A stretch of DNA of 64,000 bases. Source: JAICLK01 sp963810525 (GTDB taxonomy: Bacteria > Patescibacteriota > Saccharimonadia > Saccharimonadales > UBA4665). The stretch covers positions 1 to 64,000 of the forward strand of contig CAWENB010000006.1 of the NCBI GenBank assembly GCA_963810525.1, read 5' to 3'. The notes beneath the pieces are model-generated. The model made no database searches. It saw only the letters and a list, made by a program, of their open reading frames with translations, and was not told the DNA's origin. Position 1 is the stretch's first letter. Each line of letters starts with the position of its first letter. This document shows positions 1 through 8,520 of the stretch, one piece after another. The position numbers and the translations under genes are program-made.

Positions 1-295
1 ACAACGGTTCCGGTTTCTCCCAGTAAGCTGTTTGAACCTCGCACCCGTTCGAGAGTTGGTGTGACGTTCGTCAGGATTTTGTGTCTAATACGATAGATCC
101 ATATCCTGTAGGCGCGAGCTGATTACTGCCAAGCTTATATGAATCGCATAGCTTGCGGTATCAGGCACGCGATCCCTTAGGCCGGAGCGTGAAACCGTAT
201 TCTTTGTAGCCCGGCTTTTTTAATTGACTCTGCCGGTATTTCAGGCGGCAGGCCAGGATTGTTCTTGCATCGTTTAAGGCCGATTTGTGTGATGC
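1..295. other. intergenic region with possible C-terminal gene tail
   Basis: On the plus strand, bases 1-96 are open in one frame and end in TAG. This could be the last 31 codons of a gene that starts before the window, but nothing in it is recognisable. The rest holds the hairpin at 181-221 and no other feature that I can support. Confidence 0.3.
181..221 (+). terminator. possible rho-independent terminator
   Basis: GCCGG (181-185) pairs with CCGGC (211-215), followed directly by six T residues. The loop is long (25 nt), so the hairpin is only moderately convincing. It would end transcription of whatever enters from the left edge. Confidence 0.45.
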
Positions 296-1807
296 TCAAT
301 TTGGGACGGGATGAAGCAGGTTTACCGTGAGAACGGGGCGTATTGACGCACCGGACGCAGGGTAAGTCCGACTTACAGGTACTCGTGATATGCCGTCGGC
401 CTGAACGTAGAAAGTGGTCGGTTTTTTCGGCTGCTCTTCAGCGAGCTGTGTCTGGTGTCGAGCGATAGATTCGGCGATAGATTGCAGGGCGTTCTCGAAA
501 AGCGCGAATATTGTCTCCGCAGAATGACCAGCGTGCAAGAGTTGGTTGCCGGAGATAATGCAAAGCCGCTCGGCTTGCTCTTGCATGACTGCTCCCGATG
601 TAAATTCATCTTCGAAGATTTTATGAAGTAAACGGCTCAATAATTCTGGATTGTGAACGCATTCCTTGACGAATACCATCGTATCTTCCCGTGGCATGCG
701 AAAGTTCATTGAAAGCTGTGGCGCAATGTCGTCGGCATCATGCGTTGACCCGCGCTTGCTTCTTGTGATGTACGTTAGATATGTTAGATTATCGTTGATA
801 CCAATGACATGACGAGCCGGCAAAAATATAAGGTAATCCAAAGAGGTGTTGTTCCCAAAGCCTGGCATAGCCCTGCTGATTGCAAGGGGCACGCTGCCGA
901 GGTAGTAGCCTTGTTCCACGCCATTAAGGATAGTGTCATCACAGTAAAAAAGCTTCCATCCTTGCTCGCTCGTATGTTCTCTCGTGGGCTTAGCCTGCAT
1001 AAATGCGCCGCCGCTGTGCCTTACAATTCGCATCCAATGAGAGGCTCGGCGTTCGGTTGCTGCCGCGACGTGGTGTGGCACCTCACCAACCGGACGATCA
1101 TAGGTTATGTCGCCGAGTAGCATACGGCCTGAACGTCCGTCGTCGATGACATAGGCCTTTGTGTGGTCGGACCGTTCCGCACCGCCAACTATGTGTCGCC
1201 AAATCTTTTGCTTGAGTACGTCTATGCCGATCCTGTCTTTATCGGTTAGGGCGGTCCAGTCAATGAGGCGCAAATGGTCCGCATGACGTCGGAGCATTGT
1301 GTCGGTGTCGGTCCAGGGAAACAAGCTTGCATGGACGGCTTCGAGCAACTCAGGGTAATCGATCAGTTTGGCTAGAAATTCGTTGCCATTACGCAGCTGA
1401 AAGCGTGAGATAACCGGCAAATCGTCCGGGTCATGCGCCTGCCACTGCACGTGTAAAAAGTCGCTGTTGCCGTGTATGTCCGTGGTGGTTCGAAGGAGAT
1501 AACTGGCATCATGGTGGCCGGTGATCTCACCCTCCGGCGACACAGCATCAAGCAGTCTCGCATCTTCGCCGTCGATCAGGTCCTCGATCAGGTCTACCGG
1601 TGTATAGGGGTAGAGATTGGCGTGAAGGCCAGCGTCGAGCGGCTCCTGGCATGGCAGCGCACAGCGATCATTCGTAACCAGCAGATGGGAAAATCCGGGA
1701 GCACCGTGGTTATTGGCTGGCCTAGATGTGAGGAGGTGTGCGTGGCCAAACATGAGCGCCTGGTCAGCCCAGTATTTTCCATGTTCTTCTCGTACCTTCT
1801 CCCCCAT
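296..1807 (-). CDS. hypothetical protein (503 aa)
   Basis: A soluble protein of 503 residues with no signal peptide or membrane segment. It is rich in His, Asp and Leu and matches no family that I recognise. The middle part (LVVID-like beta strands are absent; aromatic-rich segments such as HANLYPYTP and YLIFLPARH are present) suggests a folded enzyme-like body, and the last 80 residues look helical. It is transcribed divergently from the trmH-like gene, and the shared 115-bp spacer has -10-like sequences on both strands (TATAAT at 1909-1914 for the plus gene, and a TATACA-type box on the minus strand). The ATG at 1807 has no clear ribosome binding site. Function is unknown. Confidence 0.7.
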   Translation of the reverse strand: MGEKVREEHGKYWADQALMFGHAHLLTSRPANNHGAPGFSHLLVTNDRCALPCQEPLDAGLHANLYPYTPVDLIEDLIDGEDARLLDAVSPEGEITGHHDASYLLRTTTDIHGNSDFLHVQWQAHDPDDLPVISRFQLRNGNEFLAKLIDYPELLEAVHASLFPWTDTDTMLRRHADHLRLIDWTALTDKDRIGIDVLKQKIWRHIVGGAERSDHTKAYVIDDGRSGRMLLGDITYDRPVGEVPHHVAAATERRASHWMRIVRHSGGAFMQAKPTREHTSEQGWKLFYCDDTILNGVEQGYYLGSVPLAISRAMPGFGNNTSLDYLIFLPARHVIGINDNLTYLTYITRSKRGSTHDADDIAPQLSMNFRMPREDTMVFVKECVHNPELLSRLLHKIFEDEFTSGAVMQEQAERLCIISGNQLLHAGHSAETIFALFENALQSIAESIARHQTQLAEEQPKKPTTFYVQADGISRVPVSRTYPASGASIRPVLTVNLLHPVPN

Positions 1808-1908
1808 TTTGAACGGTTCCCTCGAATTTTTGCCCCCCGCTTATGTATAAACATTAGTATGCACAAAATTGGTGGCTCATGCAACTTCGCGGCAAAATAT
1901 TCATGGCT

Positions 1909-1914
1909 TATAAT
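1909..1914 (+). promoter_or_regulatory. -10 box of the trmH-like gene
   Basis: A perfect TATAAT ends 8 nt before the ATG at 1923, so transcription should start at or next to the start codon. No Shine-Dalgarno sequence is possible, which points to a leaderless mRNA. Confidence 0.6.
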
Positions 1915-1922
1915 TGGTAAGC

Positions 1923-2489
1923 ATGAACGATACGCATATAGATCCGGATCTTGTCGCAAGCGGCGACAGCAGGAACGTGGTTGACAAATACCGGTTCTGG
2001 TCAAATGAAGCCATCAAAGCGGATTTGGCACGGCATGCATTCCCATACCATGTGGCAATCGAAAACTACCAGCACGATTTCAATATTGGCACGATTGTGC
2101 GTAATGCCAATGCCTTTAAAGCGGGCGGCGTGCATATCATCGGCAAACACAAATGGAATCGCCGTGGAGCGATGGTAACTGATAGATATCTGCAACTATA
2201 TCATCATAGTACAGTCGCGGAGTTTGTGCTGTGGGCTCGTGCGGAAAACTTTGTGATTATCGGCATTGATAATATTCCTGGCAGTACCGGGCTACACAAG
2301 AACGAACTGCCGCAAGCAGCCGTGCTGGTTTTCGGCCAGGAGGGACCGGGTTTGTCACCGGAAATGCAGGCTGTCTGTAGGCAGATTATAGCCATAGAAC
2401 AGTTCGGTTCGACCCGCTCTATCAACGTGGGTGTCGCGTCCGGAATTATCATGTACGAGTGGGTCAAGTGTAATGTGCTCTCGGCCTGA
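1923..2489 (+). CDS. TrmH/SpoU-family RNA 2'-O-methyltransferase
   Basis: A SPOUT-class methyltransferase that would transfer a methyl group from S-adenosylmethionine to a ribose 2'-OH in tRNA or rRNA. All three SpoU motifs are visible: motif 1 NIGTIVRNANAF (with the catalytic-type Arg), motif 2 VFGQEGPGLS, and motif 3 SINVGVASGI, which forms the trefoil-knot SAM site. At 188 residues it has the length of the single-domain TrmL/TrmH type without an added RNA-binding domain. The frame is open from a TTG at 1914, but that codon lies inside the TATAAT box, so ATG 1923 is the likely start. The tRNA-Val gene follows 50 bp downstream. Which RNA position it modifies cannot be told from sequence. Confidence 0.88.
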   Translation: MNDTHIDPDLVASGDSRNVVDKYRFWSNEAIKADLARHAFPYHVAIENYQHDFNIGTIVRNANAFKAGGVHIIGKHKWNRRGAMVTDRYLQLYHHSTVAEFVLWARAENFVIIGIDNIPGSTGLHKNELPQAAVLVFGQEGPGLSPEMQAVCRQIIAIEQFGSTRSINVGVASGIIMYEWVKCNVLSA

Positions 2490-2490
2490 G

Positions 2491-2519
2491 TTGTCAAAAC
2501 GGTGTAAGTGCGCTATATT
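2491..2519 (+). promoter_or_regulatory. tRNA-Val promoter
   Basis: TTGTCA (2491-2496) and TATATT (2514-2519) are separated by exactly 17 nt and lie about 20 nt upstream of the tRNA 5' end, as expected for a sigma-70 type promoter. Confidence 0.6.
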
Positions 2520-2539
2520 GACACCTGTTGTTTTTACCC

Positions 2540-2616
2540 GGGCGCTTAGCTCAGTTGGCTAGAGCACCTCGTTTACACCGAGGGGGTCGGGGGTTCGAAT
2601 CCCTCAGCGCCCACCA
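2540..2616 (+). tRNA. tRNA-Val(UAC)
   Basis: A complete cloverleaf. The acceptor arm GGGCGCT pairs with AGCGCCC, the anticodon stem CCTCG/CGAGG encloses the loop TTTACAC with anticodon TAC, and the T arm has GGTTCGAATCC. The 3' CCA is encoded. It would read GUA, and by wobble GUG, valine codons. Confidence 0.95.
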
Positions 2617-2634
2617 ATTGAAACAACAGATAAG

Positions 2635-2670
2635 AAAAGTTCCAGAATTTATTATTTTCTGGAACTTTTT
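2635..2670 (+). terminator. rho-independent terminator after tRNA-Val
   Basis: AAAAGTTCCAGAA (2635-2647) pairs with TTCTGGAACTTTT (2657-2669) around a 9-nt loop. The A/T flanks make it usable in both directions, and on the plus strand it ends in a T tract. Confidence 0.85.
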
Positions 2671-2913
2671 GATTTCACCCCTATTGTTTCGGGTTCGAAT
2701 CCGGTAAGACGGGATACTCTCGTTGTCTCAAACGGATTTTTCCAGCGAGAGAGAATTCTCAATTCACTTTGAATTTGAGTTTTTGGTTCTGTGTAGTCTT
2801 AACACAAAAGTATCATGATGGCTGAGTAAAAGAGAGTTGCGGTAGCTAGTAAGTATTTAAGTTCGGTGACCGCTCATCCGGAGTGAACAAGTAATGAGAG
2901 TGCAGAGATCTGA

Positions 2914-3177
2914 CTATTTGTATAACTGGCCATGAGAGCCAACGGCAACAAAATAAGCAGTGTCGTCGTCTAACATTTGAAAATGTATTCTTAAGTCACC
3001 GCCAATACTTATTGAACGGTGTCCGCGCCACTTGCCATGTAGGGGATGGTTGCGGAGGTCATTATGGAATGGCTGATCCTGGAATATTGCAATCGTATCA
3101 AGAACTTGAATTTGTTGGTGGGCAGTGAGCCGTTGGGCAAATTGCTTGTCGAAGCCTGGACTGAAACGGATCTTCAT
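2914..3177 (-). CDS. YafQ/RelE-type mRNA interferase toxin
   Basis: An 87-residue toxin of the RelE superfamily, closest in pattern to YafQ. Members enter the ribosomal A site and cleave mRNA. Seen here: the N-terminal IRFSPGFDKQF strand-helix, the central HPLHGKWRGHRSISIGGDLRIHF block (basic residues that hold the mRNA backbone in this family) and the C-terminal VAVGSHGQLYK, which ends in the His-containing tail typical of YafQ. It lies 7 bp downstream of its antitoxin gene in one operon, the usual antitoxin-then-toxin order. Family assignment is firm; whether it is closer to YafQ or RelE is less so. Confidence 0.85.
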   Translation of the reverse strand: MKIRFSPGFDKQFAQRLTAHQQIQVLDTIAIFQDQPFHNDLRNHPLHGKWRGHRSISIGGDLRIHFQMLDDDTAYFVAVGSHGQLYK

Positions 3178-3184
3178 ATAGATC

Positions 3185-3466
3185 CTATTTTTTAATCAAC
3201 GCGCGAAGGTGTTTTTGAGTCTCAGCTTTATTCAGCGGAGGCGTAGCTAAGCCTGCTTTAAGGTCTGTTTTTGCTTTTTGTATAATTTCTTCTAGATAAG
3301 ATGTAGGTTCAAGCGTCGGCGTAAGTATCACGCGTCCTTCTTTAATTGCCTGCTTCAATATGACAGTCACAAAAGCACTAACAGATAAACCGACGGAACT
3401 GGCAAACTCCGTTATCTCTTTCTTCGTCTCTTCGTCTGTTCTAATGCTCAGCAAAGCGTTACCCAT
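3185..3466 (-). CDS. RelB/DinJ-type antitoxin
   Basis: A 93-residue ribbon-helix-helix antitoxin. The N-terminal half (ALLSIRTDEETKKEITEFAS followed by VGLSVSAFVTVILKQAI) has the strand-helix-helix pattern of RelB/DinJ, which dimerises to bind the operator. The charged C-terminal tail would wrap around the toxin. It is co-transcribed with the toxin from a promoter that overlaps an inverted repeat, consistent with autorepression. The region is more AT-rich than the housekeeping genes around it, in line with a mobile toxin-antitoxin module next to a tRNA gene. Confidence 0.85.
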   Translation of the reverse strand: MGNALLSIRTDEETKKEITEFASSVGLSVSAFVTVILKQAIKEGRVILTPTLEPTSYLEEIIQKAKTDLKAGLATPPLNKAETQKHLRALIKK

Positions 3467-3469
3467 GTT

Positions 3470-3505
3470 GATTACATTGTATAGCTATCGTAATCATCAT
3501 GTCAA
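3470..3505 (-). promoter_or_regulatory. promoter and operator of the toxin-antitoxin operon
   Basis: Read on the minus strand, TTGACA (plus 3505-3500) and TACAAT (plus 3482-3477) are separated by 17 nt, a near-consensus sigma-70 promoter. The inverted repeat GATTAC (plus 3470-3475) with GTAATC (plus 3490-3495) spans the -10 box and is a good candidate operator for the RHH antitoxin. Confidence 0.7.
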
Positions 3506-3804
3506 GCATTTACTGCGGGCTTAATAGGTGCAATATAAACTGCTTCCCCATCGGCATAGACGATCCCAAGCTCTTCCAAATGCGCTGATAGGTATTGTAA
3601 ATTGTTGAGGAAGGGGTTCCAACTAACTTTCTCATCGCCCACCATATTGATACTTCATTAGCTCCGTTAGAACCTGTTGTCGTTAATACTGTGAACTTGT
3701 AAAATAAGGATATTGCAGAAACCAGAAGAGCAATCAGATGTTTAACTACATCGCAAACCTGACTTGGCTTACCTTCGGTCGGCCGAGTAGGCCTATGGCG
3801 ATAA

Positions 3805-3960
3805 GGTAAACTAAGAAATGCAAACACTCACGGCTCTACGTACGCGGCCGCGTTTTCAGCAGACAACCCCGAGTTCTCCAAGCGGTTGGCGTTGCAAAGT
3901 AAATTGCTCCATCCGGCTACTTTAGCGTCCGCCAATGAATCTAATATATATGAACCTTGA
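3805..3960 (+). pseudogene. possible C-terminal coding relic
   Basis: The stretch 3467-4171 has no intact gene. Within it, 3805-3960 is an open frame of 51 codons ending in TGA without a start codon. Its composition (for example AAAFSADNPEFSKRLALQSK) reads like real protein, so it may be the remnant tail of a lost gene. I recognise no family. A 105-codon minus-strand frame over 3510-3827 overlaps it but looks random. Confidence 0.25.
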
Positions 3961-4171
3961 TGATGAAGCTATTTAGAGTCCGACACAGTCACTTATCGGC
4001 TTATAAAATCTTGCTGTAAACAATCTAAGAGCATATAATCAAAAGGTTGTAAACTTATCATAAGGGCATCTGTGACGGAGTGAAATGCCTTATTAGAAGT
4101 GATTTGCGCTGTGCTGTGAATTGTAGCCACTGCACATCGTGAGCGCATGGATTAACAGTGCTATGGTTACT

Positions 4172-6607
4172 ATGTACGAGCGTCAGGAAGATATCCCCGA
4201 TCGCTGGCCGCCGATTGAGACGACCGAGCAGCTGCGCGATTTGCTTCACAATGATCTAGTCAGCAGGCTGCTTTGCGTATCAATGGTCGGCCAAATGCAA
4301 GAAAGTCTGAGCCGGTGTTTAGCTCAGGAGGAGCGGGAAGCTGTGCCGCTCGACGAAGACGTGTTCCGTATGTTTTACGACCCGGCGGCACCAACTATTG
4401 CAGTCGATTACGGTACGTCGTTTGTCGGGAATGAATTGCTGGGACTGGCCGCTCTGGAATCGGATATCAGGGCTAATATAATTTTCATCAACGGCGCCGC
4501 CAATCATGCCGAGATGATTCCTGATGAGGACGGCGAGACGGCCACGCTGAGTATACGGGCGGGCGCCATGGTTTTACCGGACGGAACAATCGCGTATGGG
4601 GTCCTGCCGGAGGCAGTTTCGGCGGATGCTCTTGAAACAACCGATAACGGTCTGCTGCGCCAATGTGAAGCGCATGACATAGCTATTTTCCATCATCCGG
4701 ATGAAGCCGCGGAGCTGGAAGACAAATCTAAGGTTGAGACGTTGATCGCCGGGTCGGGCGTGAGGATACCCGATCGAATTTCAGCTGTCGAATTTATGGC
4801 AAGTGATACTGCCGGTAACATTGTTATAAAGCCGGCTAAGTTATCACAAGGTAGCGGCATCATTATCACGGGCGACCATGCAGACAATGCGCACGCCAAG
4901 GCCGTGTTCAAATTTTTGGAAAGCCGGGGTTACCAGCCGATTGTGGAAGCAAGAATCAAAAGCTTCCCTATGTTTGACCCCGACAGTGGCAAACGATTGG
5001 ATTGGAATGTTCGGGCTGTCATTAGCAACGGTCAGCTAGTTGATATGTACTTCAGGGTAGGGACGTGGGGCGAGCCGGTTAACAAATCGAAAGCGGCGCG
5101 TGCCGTTTCGGTCGAAGATATTGTGCCATATTTCCGAGATCCGGCGGTGTCACAGCAGGTCATTCAGGCGCTTCGAGAGGCCGGTGCCAACGTGGCACGG
5201 GCGATTCCGATCAGTATATTAAATATCGACCTTACGGTTAATGAGGCCCTGTCCGCCTGTTTGTTTGAGCTGAATTCAGGCCGCGGGGGCGGCGTACAGA
5301 CTATAGCCGAGCTCTCGGCCGGTTACGATAACAAGCTGCATATCGCCCGGCATATTCTACAAAATTTACTCCGCGAACTACCCGGACGGCAAATGCGCGA
5401 AGCTATCACTGCTCCGGGTTTATCACTTGAGCCATCGGTCCCCCAGCAGTTCAGGTCAATACACTCGTTACTGCTCGACCGGCATTTGTCCGATTTGCCT
5501 CCCGACGTCTTAGGCGCAGAAACGGCCGAAGACAGGCAAGCCGCTGTGTTGAGGATGTTATCGCGGCGTTTGTCCGATGAAGTTGCCCGCGACCCGCAGA
5601 CTGTCCGTACGATTGAGCAGGAGGTGTTAGATCGTTACCCGCTTGAGGTAGTTGACTATCTGCCGGGTATCATCGCTACGACCCCCGTAATTTCGGATTA
5701 TCAGCCGTACGTCAATATGCTGGAATGGATGTTCCCGGGTGACGTCAGGCTGCCGATTTTGCGGTGCTCAATGGCGGCGGCCAACCACGACATGGCGGGC
5801 TATAAAGCTCGTGTCGAGGCTGTGCTGGCAAGGGGTGGTTCGTATGAAGAGGTCGAACGGGTTAACCAGCCCGCCAGACTACGCACCTACCGGGCACTTC
5901 TGACGGGATTAGAGCCTGCCGAGAGCCGGGCGGTGACCAATCTTATAGACAATATCTGGACATTGTACATCGAGGAAGGTTACGCGGCAGCGGCGCAGTT
6001 AATCAACAACAGACAGGCCGAAGCCGACGAGATTAATACTGAGGTGGCGCCGAGTCTCAGGTTTGCCTTGGCGGTCGGAGCAAGACAATATGACGAAGCT
6101 TTAGAATTGTACGATCAGCTTACGCCTGACAACGCGTTTGCTACAGAATTCATGCAAGACCTCACGCAAGGTTTTGTGAAAGAGGGCGTCGACGGCTTGC
6201 TGTTTTTCGCACAAATTTCACTCAAGCAGGGCAGATTCTTGCATGCCCTGCTTGACTCCGTCTTTTACCTGTCGCGTCAAGCTCCGGGTAGTAATGAATC
6301 GCGACACTTGATTGCAGAGTTTGCCAAGTTGGCTCCATACGAAGGGACTTCGCACGATCGTCAACAGTTTGCGGCACTATTGCAAACAGTGGCGGAAAAA
6401 CGAAAACCGAGAGCCAGGGATCCGGAAAATATTAGCTGGCGCGGTTTATCGGATATGGCCAAGTTCACTTTACTGATGCGTTTTTATTTGAGCGGAAATT
6501 ATCAATTTGCCGATGCGGTTTTTAATGATTTTTATGAGCGGGGAGTTATGGGCGAGGATGCAGCCTTGTATACGTATGTTACGTATTTCCCGCCGGCGTC
6601 TTCATGA
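4172..6607 (+). CDS. large ATP-grasp-like protein with helical-repeat C-terminus
   Basis: About 811 residues. The first half resembles an ATP-grasp ligase: NIVIKPAKLSQGSGII is like the phosphate-clamping lysine strand and glycine-rich loop, DWNVRAVISNGQLVDMYFRVG is like the conserved arginine strand, and LFELNSGRGGGVQTI is like the metal-binding E/N motif. ATP-grasp enzymes join a carboxylate to an amine through an acyl phosphate. The second half (from about residue 430) is alpha-helical with TPR-like helix pairs and may bind a partner. No signal peptide is present. The frame is open from a GTG at 4139, but an extended -10 (TGCTATGGT, 4159-4167) favours ATG 4172 as a leaderless start. It stands alone, with the D,D-carboxypeptidase gene convergent. 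Substrate unknown. Confidence 0.6.
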   Translation: MYERQEDIPDRWPPIETTEQLRDLLHNDLVSRLLCVSMVGQMQESLSRCLAQEEREAVPLDEDVFRMFYDPAAPTIAVDYGTSFVGNELLGLAALESDIRANIIFINGAANHAEMIPDEDGETATLSIRAGAMVLPDGTIAYGVLPEAVSADALETTDNGLLRQCEAHDIAIFHHPDEAAELEDKSKVETLIAGSGVRIPDRISAVEFMASDTAGNIVIKPAKLSQGSGIIITGDHADNAHAKAVFKFLESRGYQPIVEARIKSFPMFDPDSGKRLDWNVRAVISNGQLVDMYFRVGTWGEPVNKSKAARAVSVEDIVPYFRDPAVSQQVIQALREAGANVARAIPISILNIDLTVNEALSACLFELNSGRGGGVQTIAELSAGYDNKLHIARHILQNLLRELPGRQMREAITAPGLSLEPSVPQQFRSIHSLLLDRHLSDLPPDVLGAETAEDRQAAVLRMLSRRLSDEVARDPQTVRTIEQEVLDRYPLEVVDYLPGIIATTPVISDYQPYVNMLEWMFPGDVRLPILRCSMAAANHDMAGYKARVEAVLARGGSYEEVERVNQPARLRTYRALLTGLEPAESRAVTNLIDNIWTLYIEEGYAAAAQLINNRQAEADEINTEVAPSLRFALAVGARQYDEALELYDQLTPDNAFATEFMQDLTQGFVKEGVDGLLFFAQISLKQGRFLHALLDSVFYLSRQAPGSNESRHLIAEFAKLAPYEGTSHDRQQFAALLQTVAEKRKPRARDPENISWRGLSDMAKFTLLMRFYLSGNYQFADAVFNDFYERGVMGEDAALYTYVTYFPPASS

Positions 6608-6620
6608 ATAGCCTCGTAAA

Positions 6621-7826
6621 TTACCAAGCATGGGTGAGGCGCCAGCGCCAGGTGGGAGCCGGAATATTCTGGGTGGCAATAATGGGTACTGTTTGCTTTG
6701 TGATACCGAAACCGACAGTGCCGACCGGTTGACCGGCGGCTATTGGGGCACTGATGGGGGTAAGTGTTATTTTCGGTGTGAGATTCTGGCCGTGCCAGGT
6801 TATGACGTTGAGGGATTTGGCGGCTTTCACGTCAACCGTACCGGCCCATGGAATGTTGTAGGCGCCCATGACGTCGCCGGAGTGTACGAGCGTCGACACG
6901 CTAAAGTTGGATACGGCACTTTTCAATAGCGGTACCGATTCGTTGAGCGCTTGATAGAGCGTAGCGGATTTATCCATTACGGCGCCGATAACGGTGACCG
7001 ACTGCCCGCCGCTTAACATCTGCTTAGCCGAGAAAAGGAAAACGCCGCCGGCCTGGTCGGTATTGCCGGTTTTGATACCGTTGATGCCGTCGCTACCCAG
7101 TAGCCAGTTGACGTTCGGTTCTTTGCCGGCTACCGGAACGACAGCCGAAGGGGCCGCCACAATCTGCGCGATGACCGCATTTTTAAGCGCCGCTTCGCCG
7201 AGCAGCACCAGATCGTGCGCGGTGCTTACGGTATCGGGCGAGTAGCCGCTGGCGTCAGTCGTACCGATATGCGTATCGTCCATGCCGAGCGACGCCGCCA
7301 TAGTGTTCGCGACTGTGCTGTAGGACGCAATTGAGCCGTATGCCCACTTCGCGAGGGTGTCGGCGATGTTGTCGGCCGACGGCAACAGCATGGCTTCGAG
7401 CAGCTGATATTCGGTGATCTGCTCACCTTTTGCAACTTTGGCGACCGAACCGTCTTCAGCCACATAAGCATTAAACGAATCAACGTCGGCTTGCGTCAAT
7501 GTCAAGGTCGGCCCTTGCTCCCCGAGTGCGAGCGGGTGTATTTTGAGCACAGCCAGGGCGGTCATGATTTTGGCTACGCTGGCCGTTGGTTGAGCGGTTT
7601 GTATGCCATTGGTTGACAGTACGCCAAAATTATCGGCGCCGATGGCAGCTTCGGCGTGTGTCGGCCACGCCAGGCTTGGCTGCACCGTGCCGCTAGACGT
7701 TGCAACCGGGGAAATTCGAGAAGCCAGCGCCGGAATCGGTTTCCTGAACGCGGCAATTGCGTACAACACCAGAACGAAGACCAGCACGAACGCAAACAAA
7801 CCGGCAAAACGATGTCTCATATACAT
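6621..7826 (-). CDS. D-alanyl-D-alanine carboxypeptidase (peptidase S11)
   Basis: A penicillin-binding serine peptidase that trims the terminal D-Ala from peptidoglycan pentapeptides outside the cell membrane. All three catalytic motifs are visible: SVAK (SxxK with the nucleophilic serine), SADN (SxN) and KTG in GIKTGNTDQAG. An N-terminal hydrophobic segment after MRHRF anchors or exports it. The C-terminal 110 residues form a beta-rich tail like the PBP5 C-terminal domain. The frame is open to 7844, but the ATG codons at 7826 and 7820 fit better next to a TATTAT -10 box. The gene is convergent with the ATP-grasp-like gene and divergent from lemA. Confidence 0.9.
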   Translation of the reverse strand: MYMRHRFAGLFAFVLVFVLVLYAIAAFRKPIPALASRISPVATSSGTVQPSLAWPTHAEAAIGADNFGVLSTNGIQTAQPTASVAKIMTALAVLKIHPLALGEQGPTLTLTQADVDSFNAYVAEDGSVAKVAKGEQITEYQLLEAMLLPSADNIADTLAKWAYGSIASYSTVANTMAASLGMDDTHIGTTDASGYSPDTVSTAHDLVLLGEAALKNAVIAQIVAAPSAVVPVAGKEPNVNWLLGSDGINGIKTGNTDQAGGVFLFSAKQMLSGGQSVTVIGAVMDKSATLYQALNESVPLLKSAVSNFSVSTLVHSGDVMGAYNIPWAGTVDVKAAKSLNVITWHGQNLTPKITLTPISAPIAAGQPVGTVGFGITKQTVPIIATQNIPAPTWRWRLTHAW

Positions 7827-7901
7827 GTATAATACAGCAGTCATTTAGAGGATGCTGAGCGGCAGCTTAATTTTACGTGCATTAGAGTGCGGGAAGCGTT
7901 G

Positions 7902-7907
7902 TATAAT
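7902..7907 (+). promoter_or_regulatory. -10 box of lemA-htpX
   Basis: TATAAT lies 29 nt upstream of the lemA start. Unlike most genes in the window this one has a leader, with the strong ribosome binding site AAGGAG placed 9 nt before the ATG. Confidence 0.6.
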
Positions 7908-7936
7908 TAAGGTACACAACATAAGGAGACCTACCA

Positions 7937-8503
7937 ATGACAGCAGTGATCGTAATAATTGTGGTGCTTGTCGTGCTCGGGCTAATCGTAGCTGCGCTCT
8001 ATAACGGACTGGTGCGTTTGAATCAGCAAGCCGACGAAGCTTGGAGTGACATTACCGTACAACTGAAGCGCCGGTACGATCTGATTCCCAACCTGGTGAA
8101 TACCGTTAAAGGCTACGCCGCCCACGAAAAAAGCGTATTCGAAGATGTAACAAATGCTCGCGCGCAAGCCATGCAAGCGCAAGGCCCGGCTGAAACTGCC
8201 AAAGCCGAGAACCAGTTTAGTCAGACGCTCAAGAGCCTGTTCGCCGTTGCTGAAAACTATCCAGACCTGAAGGCCACTCAGAACTTTCAGCAGCTGCAGG
8301 GTGAATTGACCGACACCGAGGACAAAATTATGGCTTCTCGCCGCTTCTACAACGGCGTGGTGCGCGACTTCAATACCAAGCGCAAAACATTCCCGACCAA
8401 TATATTTGCCAACATGCTGGGATTCAAGAAGGACAAGGAATACTTCGAGCTTGATGAAGCAGCCGCCACGGCAGCCAGCCAGCCTGTCGAGGTTAAGTTC
8501 TAA
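7937..8503 (+). CDS. lemA: LemA family membrane protein
   Basis: A 188-residue protein with one N-terminal membrane helix (residues 2-25, Val/Ile/Leu rich) followed by the long helical bundle typical of LemA. The signature LNQQADEAWSDITVQLKRRYDLIPNLVNTVKGYA matches the family over more than 30 positions, as does the later RRFYNGVVRDFN block. The biochemical role of LemA is not established. Its gene very often sits beside an HtpX-like protease, as here (17 bp spacing), so the two are probably one transcription unit concerned with membrane protein quality control. Confidence 0.92.
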   Translation: MTAVIVIIVVLVVLGLIVAALYNGLVRLNQQADEAWSDITVQLKRRYDLIPNLVNTVKGYAAHEKSVFEDVTNARAQAMQAQGPAETAKAENQFSQTLKSLFAVAENYPDLKATQNFQQLQGELTDTEDKIMASRRFYNGVVRDFNTKRKTFPTNIFANMLGFKKDKEYFELDEAAATAASQPVEVKF

Positions 8504-8520
8504 TTTGCAAGTGAGTCGCA

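Noticed and set aside
809..1984. Plus-strand frames at 809-1120 and 1472-1984 across the 503-residue gene
   Set aside because: They are antisense shadows of the longer minus-strand gene; the second also runs through the trmH-like promoter. Neither has a start signal.
2684..2710. Sequence resembling a tRNA T arm (GGGTTCGAATCC) downstream of tRNA-Val, possible integration scar
   Set aside because: Only about 12 bases fit, no acceptor end or CCA follows, and the neighbouring bases do not match tRNA-Val. Too short to support an attachment site.
3510..3827. Minus-strand frame of 105 codons in the gap after the toxin-antitoxin operon
   Set aside because: No recognisable pattern, no promoter or ribosome binding site, and composition unlike the real genes. 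A relic frame on the other strand overlaps it.
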